From Balanoglossus misakiensis (Eukaryota > Hemichordata), in assembly GCA_040954595.2 (NCBI GenBank), contig CM082577.2:17546001-17610000 (forward strand): a stretch of 64,000 nucleotides of DNA, written 5' to 3'. The notes under the pieces are model-generated. The model made no database searches. It was not told where the DNA came from and saw nothing but the letters and a program-made list of their open reading frames with translations. Position 1 is the stretch's first letter, and the number at the start of each line of letters is the position of its first letter. Positions 48,111 through 60,100 of this stretch are shown piece by piece. A program made the position numbers and the translations under genes.

Positions 48111-51100
48111 ATGTCGGCCCATTTCATACCCCCGACTATCCAGGACAACGCTCGTGGCTGGGGACCTAGTGAAATTCCCGAACAATTTAAGGATATGCCT
48201 TACCAGCCCTTCTCAAAAGGAGATCGTCTCGGAAAGGTAAGCCGTATGTTAACACGTACGGATATTGGATTGACTGCGCGAGCCCTGTCAATACTCCCGG
48301 GTCAATACTACAGTGTCATCGGGTACGGGTTGCATCACAACCCAAGGTCTATGCATTGAATCGGTTTTTGTGATTAATGGACAAGTAAATCGCAGCCACC
48401 CTGCGGATTCACTCAGGCTGATATTAAACAGTAGTGCATGTCTATGGCACAGTGGCACGATTACCAGCTTGCAGAAGAATGGCATCTTTCAGAGTCATGA
48501 ATGTGCAGACAGCTGAGCAGTATTGCCCCAGAACAAGATGACATCCCTGCATATTTATCATATGTGAAACCTATGGAGAACATAATTAATTAGACACCAT
48601 CTATTCTTGTTTTTGGGAGTACTGAATTGTAATGTACGTGTAAATCATGAATCAAACCTCACTTGAATGAACCAGAGAAATACATCATGTCACCATTCAT
48701 CTCTAGTGCCAACCATCAAGTTGTGTACTTGAATTATGTGAGCCAAGCTGCTTAGCAGTCATACATGTAGTACATGTAAAACACAAAACAAATTCAGATC
48801 CTGCTGATAACGGGGTTTCTGTGGATCCATAGCCCTGTCACTCTGAGTCCCTCAGCATTTTGTGGTGGGGGAGTGGGAGTGTGTTGTCGTCTGAATGATG
48901 GAAAGTCTGCTGAGATACATGTATGAGCGATCAAGCATTTCCCTTTGATGAGGCATGACTGCATTTGGAATCTGTTCAATTGATAGAAGCTTTGAAGCAA
49001 ATTTTGTCAGAAAAGTTGAACTACAGTCAGTGTACTTGAAACACTGTACCGAGCTGTGTTCTTTGACAAAACCATAAATTTATCAAAACAGGCATGATCA
49101 TGCATTGAACTACATGTAAATTGTTGCACATGTGGTCTGAAACACTGGTATTTTGAACAGAAATCTCTGTGGGGGTATGCAAAAAACTGAAACTCAACAG
49201 AACACTATTCTAAAAAATGCCTTAGTGTATGAGGCAAAGATTTCAACGAGGGATACATTTCTTGTACAAAGAGCTTCTTGGCCTTTTGGCTAAGATCATG
49301 TGTAGTATCTGTTCTTACATGTATCAGCTTGATCAGCTTAACATGGCACAACAGGGATGTACCAAAACAAGATAATAATATACATGCACACTTGCAAATG
49401 TACAATAACAGTGATATATTGTAGGTATGCATCGCTGAATTTAAAAATTTTAAATCTTCCCACTTTTTGTGTTTCTTGTTATAAATATAGGTTTCTGATT
49501 GGACAGGAACCACTTACCAGGACAAACGATATTTGGGTAAGTGCATGTTAATATCCCACTGCCCCTTCGTGTTTTGTCTGGTGTTTCTGTACATGTCTCA
49601 AAAATTTGGATAATTGGTGAAATGAAAATTCGTATTGGTTGTTGGCGTGCAGGCTATTCAATGTTCATATTTTTCAATAATATCAATAAATATTCCAGAG
49701 ATTGTACAAATGAAACACTTGTACAATGTATATCATCATGTGTACAAAATGTCAGTTTGAGTTCAATGTATCTGTAGCTCAATTTTCTGTATCTTCTTCA
49801 ACAGGAAAATACAATTCCCAGTTTGGTTCAGGAACTCAGTATGCATATTACCACGACGAAGATGAAACCACCTTTCAGCTTGTAGATACAACTAAGATTC
49901 AAAAACCATTGTATCAAAGAAACAGATTCAGAATGAATCAGGTGAGTTTTTCCAGGTAGAAGTCTCCTGGATAAAATGATGCAGCATGTACGTGTGTTCC
50001 TTAGCCACCACACAAAATGTGCAAATCAGCTTTTAGGTTTTAAATGAGTTGTGCTAGTGTAGTCAGCTCTCACTGATACTATGAGGTTATTACGAAAATA
50101 CCGCAAAGTATGCACGAGGACATTAGCGCCCAGTATCTATGCGCTGCGCTAATGTCCGAGTGCATACTTTGCGGTATTTTCGTAATAACCTTATTATTAT
50201 ACATCTTGCATCTCCGTTAGTTCTTGTGTTGCATGTTACTTGGCTTTCAAAACGCCCAAAATGCCGATACAATCGATCGAAAACTGCTCAGTTGACTCAG
50301 TGAGCAGCCATCTTTCTTTTTTGTTTATGTGCGCTGGAGTGGGGGTGTCTTGAAACCGTCCGCATAACAGCGCATACCTGTACACAGTGAGTTGGGGCGC
50401 CTTGAAACTTAAGACTTATTTAACACGCGTTCCGTACATACCGTTCCGTACGGCTTTTTTAGTGCACGCTAAATTCTATTGTTCTCGGTGCCAGATGTAT
50501 AATAATATTGAGTATTGGGAGATTACAAACATGCCATAAAAGGTCATGTTTAATATTCATATCATTTTTTTGTGCTATTTGCAGCGTAATATCAGGCGGG
50601 ACCGTGAAAGAAGAGAACAGAGAGCTAATGCAGGAATGCAGACTCTGACCAAAGCACAGAAAGAAAGACAGCGTCAAATGAGAAGACTTCAGAAGCAGTT
50701 TGGTAACAAGAATAAGTGGACAGACAACAGATTTCAGGTATGTACAGTTCAGTGTGTGCAAAGTCTACCTTCAGTGTTCTCAAAGTTTAAATGGTTGGTT
50801 AATTTGCATAATTTATGCATAAATACTAAAAAGGACCATCTTGTTTTTATTAGTGGGATGTACTACACACTTGCACTTTGCCGTACAGTGTATATTTGTA
50901 AAAAAAAAGAACAATATAAAGTACAAATCTTGGAATCCTGAACCATGAAAAACAAAAGTTGGTGGTCCACCCATTAAAAACCTGCCGAGAAAACACTGAC
51001 CTTGATACCAGCTAAATGACTGCAGGAAAATAGTTCAACTGACAAAAAACATTTCTTGTATTCTTACCGTTAGCCCATAAATTTATTCCAATTGAACCAG

Positions 51101-54100
51101 CTACATGTCATCATCAAATAGACACAGTGGTTGTCCTGAATATATGGCACACAAAGTTTTTCTTCCAAAATGGTCATGTTTTAGCATGAAATTTTCTATG
51201 AATACTGTTGCATTTAATTCTACATTTAGAGAGGTCCAGTGAAGAACCGTGAGGCATCTGTAGAAGTAAAACCAACCTGGAAAGTCGTTGAAGAAATGGA
51301 TTTTCCAAGGCTTAGTAAATTGAAATTCATGGATGTTAAGGACCCTGAAGACCTGTAAGTTGATGAACTTATTTGTCAAATCTGAGTAAATAGTGATACT
51401 TATCAGCCACATTCATCTGTAAAGTGTTAAGCCAAGAATGTATTGTATGGTTCCAATAACATGCTTTTAAAAAAATAGGGTACATGAAGGCAGGTTTGGG
51501 AATTTTCATGGTAACAATAAACATGATAAACATTTCATCTGAGGCGCAAAACATGCATGAATACTGTCGCCTCTCTGTTAAAAAGTTCCACACGCCACAC
51601 CACAACATTTTAAAAGACACCAAATGAATTTCAATTAGATTTTGAATATATATGACCTCATGAATATTAATTAGACAACCACCGCTTTTAGAATGCTTAG
51701 CAGAACCCTGGGTTAGGAAAGGTCCACATATTGATTGCTACACTGTAGTACAGTGGACCCTCGCTAAGTCGCGGGTGGCGAGGTCCATCGGGAAAACGGT
51801 AACCGCGAGTTAGTGAAGGTCGCGACTTAGCGAGGGGCCATGAAAAGGGGGATGAGGGGTATTGACTGAAAACGCGATAACGTACTTCTGTTTATGTAAC
51901 CATTTACATTGTATGTTTATTTTCTTCATTATAGCAAGTCAAGTTAACTAAATTAAGAAATAAAATAAGAAATTATCAAAAATTCATTACATTCAAGGAA
52001 ATATACATGTATTGAAAGCTGAACACTGAGTGAAAACTGTTTGATTTCCAAGAAAAACAAGTGTAGATTCAGCATAGCAATGTTCATCGCGACTGGAAAA
52101 ACTTGGTGATCGTAGTCTGACGCTGCTTCTTCTTCTGGATGTTTCTGCAACACGCGATAAGTTCCTTTATCTGCAACAACTTCAGGCTATCAACGTCACT
52201 ACTGCCACTGGCTGCTTCGAAAAACGACAGTGCTGCCTCAAGTCCCGCGATTGCTTCTGGTGCTGTTGCCGGTGGCTGGGCGTTTTCCTTGTCGGCCGCT
52301 GGGTCCTCTTCATCATCCGTATCACAGGCTTTGATCGAAGTTGCCTTCACTTGTCTCCATGACTTCCCGGCGATGTAGCACATGTCCATGATGGTGTACT
52401 TCTTGAGGCTTGAAACCAGCGACGAGTAATCAGGGTCGAGCAACAAATGCATCATCAATTCGCGGCAATAATTTGCTTTAAATGTCCTGATGATGCCTTG
52501 ATCCATGGGCTGCAGTAGACTGGTCGTGTTTGCTGGCAGGAACATGGCTCTGATCTTTCCATCTCACGTTCTCAAATGGTCTTCTTGGGGATGAGCAGGG
52601 CACTGATCCAAAAGTAACAGCGCTTTCGTCCGCGAGACATCAAGTGACACCGAACGCTGGGGACAAAATGGTTGAAAAACCACTCCTTGAACAGAAACTG
52701 TGTCCACGCATTTCCCGAAGCCATGTATACTACCGGTAAATTGTCCAGGTTGACGTGGTGAAAACAACGTGGTTTCCGATGATGAGTGGTTTCAGTTTGT
52801 GGTTTCCAGACTTGTTCGCCGTGAACATAGCGGTGATCCGTTGTTTGTTCTGTTTATGGCCGATGTTCTGGGGATTGTTCCATGAAGCTTGGGACTTCGA
52901 GGGCAACAGCTTCCAAAACAAACCTGCCTCGTCGACGTTGTAGACTTATTCATCTGAATATCCTTCGGCATCGATATTGTCTCTCAGTTTATCGGGAAAA
53001 GTTCGCGCGGCTTCGCTGTCGGCTGATCGAGCTTCGCCTTGAATGGACACCTCGCTGATAGCGTGTCTTCGCTGCCAATGCCAGAACCACCCTGCACTGG
53101 CCTCAAACTCAAAATTGTCTCCCCGGAGTTGTTTGGCCAAAATGCGAGCCTTCTCACATATGATCGGGCCAGAAAGTGGAGTCCCTGTCGACCGTTCTTG
53201 TAAAAACCAAACATGTACGGCCTTATCGATGTCCTCGTTGTTGGAAAGTTTCGCCCGTTTTCTGCTCAGCCCCGCCTCCTCGTCGACTTCGAAAACAAAC
53301 TGTCGCAGCTTTTCCTCGGTCTTCATCCACCCTCGGATAGTGGACTCGCCTACACCCAAATCACATGCAACCTTCGCTTTTGCTACGCCGTTCTTGACAC
53401 GCTCGATCGCTGAAAGTTTCTCGCAGACGGAAACGCTGGCCAACTTTCACTTAAACATACTGCTCACTTCGAAACGTGAGGTCAGAATGATACATGTAAC
53501 CATTCTAATTGCTTGGACATTTTATAGTGCTCTTGCAAAGACGTGCCGCCAAGAAATCGTGAAAATTAGCATCACATGTTTAATCAAAGGCACTGTTAAT
53601 TGTTTGGCCGTACTGTCAAAGGCAAACCGCGACACCACTTTATTGCGTACTTTGACAACTCCTGTGATTGACATGTTCGATCATTTTTACATACCGCAAC
53701 ACGTTCACACCTTTATTGGCCCTGGTAATGCGCCTCAGTCGATCGGCTGCGCGCAAAGAAATACAAAATTACTGAAACATTTTGAGATGTGGCCGACAAA
53801 GCAAAATGTTGGGGGAAAAACAAAGAAAATAATGGGAGCCATACTGTAACCCGCGACTTATTGAGGCGCGACTTAGCGAGGGTCCACTGTATCAAACACA
53901 GAAGAAACAGTATAGTTTAAATACATGGCTTTACTGCCCTGGGAGGGGCTGTAATTAAGAACAAAATAACTTCATCAATGAATTGATGTATTTGTCACCG
54001 TAGATTCTTCTGTAATAATGGCTGTAAGTTTAATGCCATATTTATGTTAAAAAACTTCATTGACCAAATGTGTCATCTCTAATGAAAAACGTCTTTGTGT

Positions 54101-57100
54101 TGATCAGAGTCAATTACAGACCTTGTCATAGCTTCGCAGGATATACATGTACATTGTAGTGTAGATGATTTGAATTGCAAAATAACAGTTTTGATTTTCC
54201 ATCTAACCATGGTTATACATGAGAGTGGTTAGTAGTGTTTATTTATTTATGCATTGGTTTTCTTCTGTAAAAACAGTGGAGATTTTCTGTCACTTTTACA
54301 AGTTATGTATGAATGAGGCAGCATGACCAAGTATGATGGCATTTCTTCCTGCAGTGTTCGTTGTGGTGCAATGGAGTATTACGACAAGAATTATGACAGG
54401 GTATCTACAAAACTTGACAAGAAGTTGAAGAGAGTGAATCGTATCTTCCACAAAGTAACCACTACTGATGACCCTGTCATCAGAAAAGTAAGTATCAGTG
54501 GACATTTTTCCAGTTCTGTTTTCATCAATATCAGTTCTTGAGCACAAGAAGTGTTCTGGAAAACGTTGATTTCCTAAGATTCATAGAAACCATACTAACT
54601 TCCTCTTGTAAGCACAGAGTATATGTTAATCAATGCAATATTGTGTCAAAACTACTTAGTCCATATCTTAAGAAACATTCAGGTTTTTGTCCATCAGGAA
54701 TTGTTTAAAGCATCTTTGGTAATAATCTATAAGTTGCATAAAAGAGATTCCTAGCAAAATATAAAATATGGAAACTAAATAGCCTGCCACTAACAGATGA
54801 AAACTTTCTTGGCAATAAATTATAAAGAATTAAAAGTTTTAGATTTGTTACAATGAATAAAAGATGATTAATTAAGAAGTCTTGTCATTTGGAAGTCCAG
54901 TGCTGTCAGAAGTTATACACAGGTTAACTACCTCCTTCCTCTTTTTAATTTTTGAGGACAGTTAGAAAATTTTGTTTTGTCAGTCAAAGTAGACAATCGG
55001 TTTGCCAGTCACTTTTTGCTTCACATGTTTTGTATTCCACCATTGTTTTACAGCTAGCTGCCCAGGGCAATGTGTTTGCCACAGACATCATCTTAGCTAA
55101 TCTGATGTGTTGTAATCGCTCAGTGTATTCCTGGGATGTGGTTGTTCAGGTAATAGGATACATTTTTCTGCTCTGCATATTTATTCTAATTGCAGCTGAT
55201 GCTGTTTTGAAGTATCAGACATAAATATATGGTACATATAAGCTGAGTGGGCTGTGAGATCATGAGGGTAACCCGGTAGTTTATTGAGTGCCCAGGTCTA
55301 CAGCATCATTATGCTTAACCCCTTGCATAAAACTTGCATACATGTATGCACTCCCAGTCAGTGATTTCTAATTCATCTATACGTACCTTCAGCTACACTG
55401 ATTGTGTATGGATTGTAGTAATGTTGTTTCATGTGTTTCTTCCTTTAGCATGTTGGTGGAAAGCTGTTCTTTGACAAGAGAGATGAATCTGAATTTGGTA
55501 GGTTTCCTCCCCCCCCCCCCCCCCCCCCCACCCACCCACCCACCCATCAACATGTACAGGCACATTCTGGGCTTCTCATTTTGGAGAAAACTCCAGCCAT
55601 ACATGTATATTCAAAACAAATTGTTTGAAACCTTCGGTCATTTGTGGCATTGTAATTGGTAGTGAAATGTGTGAAAATGAAAATATCAATGTTTTATATT
55701 CTGCATTATTTCAGCACTCCAGAAATGTACCATACAGGCAGTTGCTTACAGCATTGGTTTCAAAAATGTTTGCTTAAATTGTAAATGCAGAGAGTAGGTT
55801 TTTACACTTTTATGATCATGATGTGCAATGCCACGTATAAGTAAGTGTTTGCTACTGAAGAATATGGCTGAGTTCCATACTGCAGATTTGTGATAACCAT
55901 GCAAAGGTTATGTAAATGTCTACATGTATCCTGACAGTAACTCCATCAGGGATGTTCTTTTGACATTTGCTTTAAGATGGCAGTTTGACTACCTAATCTA
56001 CACTTTTATTTCAAAATTACCGTTTGCAGTTGGCTGCATCATCCAAGTTGCTTTTTAAGTTCCAATAGGAACAAGAACACTTGTGTGAATGATGACCTGC
56101 AAATCATCATGGTGTAATGAGAAGATTTTTTTTCCATTTCAGATCTACTTACTGTCAATGAAACGGCCACAGAAGCACCACAGGAAGAAGGAAATCACAT
56201 TAATGCACCAAGAAATCTGGCTTTGGAAGCAACATTTGTCAACCACAACTTTTCACAACAATGTTTGAAAATGGTAAGAAAAGTTATATCAATGGAGTGT
56301 CTATTGCTGAGTTTATAGTTCTGATAATATATGCAATATTGATGTGACTGAAAGGTCTTTGTTTGAAAGTCATTGTTTTCGTCTCACAGAACTTTAACCC
56401 TGACCATACACTGACTGTAATTAAATCTCTTGTTTTGTGGTATTTTATATAGTTGGTATGGAATGGGTTAATGTATTCGACACTAGATCTTAAAAAGGAA
56501 GTGCTACTGTTTTTGTACCTTATTTCTTGACTGTCACAGTCTATGGTTAAAAGTAGTTCATGGACAAGAGCCCTTATTCGTGTATTTTTTGGTAAAAATG
56601 TGAAAATCTGGTTTGTCCGGTGTTTAGTCTATTAATGGTAAATTTTGTTTCTCTTTCTATCTCTTAGAACAGTGAAAAGTATGCATTTGAAAAACCCAAT
56701 CCATTTCAGCAAGATGAATCTGATGGTGAGATTGCATCTGTTGGATACAGGTAAAAATAATGGTATATTGATTAGTGCAGGTGCTTTGTAGCTCATAAAT
56801 GTCAGATGACCTTACAATTGAAATTCTCATTGCATACAAGAAATATATAAAATTACTTGAGATGTCAAATTGACTGTTCAACTGTTTACGTGGTATCATT
56901 TAGTCTCGGTTACCCAGACGCCTTTGCTTCTTCTGATGCTCTCCAGAAAAGGGTCTGGGGAAATGCTATTGAAAGCTTTGTAAAACAAAATGGCCGATGT
57001 CAGGATTTTGATCATCCGCTGATTGGCTGATCTGTCTGTATGACCCGGGTCACTGACTCTCAACAATGTGTGATTAGTTGTCGTCTCTTCATATCAAGAG

Positions 57101-60100
57101 ACCGGTACTTGCTGGTTGATGCGAAAGGCAACAGGCGTCCTCTGTTCGCATTGGTATAGAAATTATACGAAATATCTTTGGTAGACGATTGTCGAAACTA
57201 TTGCAGTGACCCGGGTCATACTGACAGATCAGCCAATCAGCGGATGATCAAAATCCTGAGTATTTCCCCAGACCCTTTTCTGGAGAGCATCGGAAGAAGC
57301 AAAGGCGTCTGGGTAACCGAGACTAGGTATCATTACATGTACATGTACGTGTTCATTTTATAAACGACTTTAAGTTGGAACTGCATTTTACCATGGATAT
57401 TGTGTGGGCTGTTTAAGTGTGATGTCTCCATATGAGACTAGTACAAACATCTGAGACCCATTTGAAACAAAATCTTATTTGTATTCACAACCCAAACAGG
57501 TATCGGAAATGGGATTTGGGTGACGGCATTGAACTGATAGTGCGGTGTGAACATGATGGTGTTATTATTGGATCAAATGGAGAAACGCAATTCTTGAGCA
57601 TTAAGACATTGAATGAATGGGATTCAAAGGTAGCAGTTGACAATTATTGATGCAGATTCTATTATTAGATTGTCAGATGTGTGATAGGAGTGCTCTATTC
57701 TGAAACCGGTTTTTTGTGTTGCATTTTATGTTCTTTGTACTGTGTGTATTCACAGCAATGTTTGTCCACGTATACTGCACCTCCTTCCCCAGGGATTGTC
57801 GGCTGTTGAATTATAAATCAAGTGAAACAAATCCTTTAATACCCACCCATACATACTGTAACTTCTGGGTATTTTTTGAATACTTTTACTTTGTTTATCA
57901 AATACATTTTCTTGTTCTCCTCTCTATAATATACCAACCTGCCAGATTTATGGTTGTCAACCAATCATTTGTATGTGTTCCAATGATTGTCATTGTTACA
58001 TTAAAATCTTGACTAGAATGCAATTTTTTAAACAATAACATTATTGATTGTGCACACATGGGCTACATGTATGTTGAAAAGTAAAACACTCTGCTTTTAA
58101 GCATGACTCAAAGCAGACGAAGAAGAAACCATGGTTGATACACAAAAGAGACTGAAAAAATCGCCGAAAGTTACAGATAATGGACCCTTAAGTTATATTA
58201 GAGTCGATGAACATTTCTGACTGTTTAATGTTGTTGACTTCTCTAGCAAGTATCTGGTGCAGTTGAATGGAGACAGAAGTTAGATTCACAGCGTGGTGCT
58301 ATTCTGGCCACAGAATTGAAGAATAACAGCTTTAAGTTGGCCAAATGGACAACAGTGGCTTTGTTAGCCAACTCTGACCAGCTGAAATTTGGGTGAGTTG
58401 TAGCTGATACTCTGGACCTGGGATTAGATTTCTCACACTTGTCTGGCATATTTTGTTTCACATGAGCTTACAGTGAGACAAAGTATCCCGTACTCGTGTG
58501 AGAAAACTTATCCCAGGTCCTTGGTGTAACATTATGTTTTTCACAAATGCAATGAATCTGCACTAAAAAAGTTGAATTTTTGACTGCATGACTATAACCT
58601 GGCACATTGCACTTCATTGAGCCATTGCAGAACATTTTGCGTGCTCATGTTTATTATCCAATCGATACTCTTGTCATTTAACACTTTCAAATCTGCGAGA
58701 GTGTTGAGTTGATTTTATCTCACACTGTCATTCTCATAATCCCAGCGGCCAGGTCATCTCATATGTTGGAACTACTACTAGGGTACAATGACCAGAGTGC
58801 AGATTGTTTTTATGCATTTTATACAACACACTTGGTACTGTTGTTTTCTAGCATCAAATACACACATACATAGACAAAGATAGTTAGGTTGTACAGTTTC
58901 AAGTTTTAAACAAACTGAAGAAAAGTGTTTCTGTGTTTGAATGACACATTGCTGTCATATTCATAATGAATAATGGTATTGGTAAGGTGTTTGCAATGAT
59001 ATGTTCATATCTGAGTCATGTTAGACATTAGAGAGACAGTCAGCAATCTTGCCAGATCATATCTCACTCACTCAGTTTCATGACCAGATAAGAAATATTG
59101 TATTTGTTGAAGTTTGTCTTATGTCATCAACTTACAGAAAGCAAAGATAACATTGACCAATGCACTAATGCAAATTCTTTTGTTGTTTAAGAAAAATGTA
59201 ACATTGATTTGTTCAAAAGACTAAATTGAATCCTCTATCTTGTCATAGCTATGTATCCCGTGTGAACCCTAAAGACTCATCAAAGCATGTCATCCTTGGA
59301 ACTCAACAATTCAAACCCAGTGAGTTTGCTTCCCAGATCAACTTGAATATGGAGAATGCATGGGGAATCCTTCGCTGTGTAATTGATATTTGTAAGAAAC
59401 TTGATGAAGGGAAATACCTCATCATGAAGGATCCAAATAAGGTAGGCATTGCTGGCGTTCTAAAAGTCAACTGCATCAGTCATTCAAACATTGTCAGAGC
59501 AAATACTTTGCAATGTCACAATTTTTAATTATGGTGAAAATGGGTTTAATATGGAAGTTGATAAGCCCAATTCAGTTCCCATTTCAGTGTTCTATCTTCG
59601 TAGACAAGCTTTTTTATCAGTGTTTTAATTACCATATTAAATGTATGTCTACTCTTCTTAAAGGGGAAATCCGTCGTAGCTGATTTCTACATAATTTGGT
59701 AGCTTTGATGTCACTCTTTCAGAAAAAAACATATTCGCCATGTATAGGTTGCGCGATTTTTTACAAAATCTAGGGAAAGTTCCAATATGGCGTTTACTGT
59801 AATTTGAATCATGGGAAAAAAAGCGCCAGGACCAACTTCCGCCCACCATGGTGTGGGTGATACCATTCTCCGATAGGTGTCACTGGGCGACAGACTAGGC
59901 GTATTTTCATAGCTATTGTTTGTTCTTTGCATCAGTTGATAAACAATCATCAGCAAAGTCGAAAATTTGTCATCTATTGACAGTTTTCATGAGCTATAAC
60001 CCATGGAAAATATGCAAATACGCTTAGCTTGTGACGCAGTGACACCAATCGGAAAATGGTATCACCCACACTAAGGTGGGCGGAAGTTGGTCCTGGCGCT

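Noticed and set aside
53043-53849. 268-codon open frame on the + strand
   Set aside because: It lies opposite the transposase coding region and its translation shows no domain; it is a shadow of the - strand transposase.
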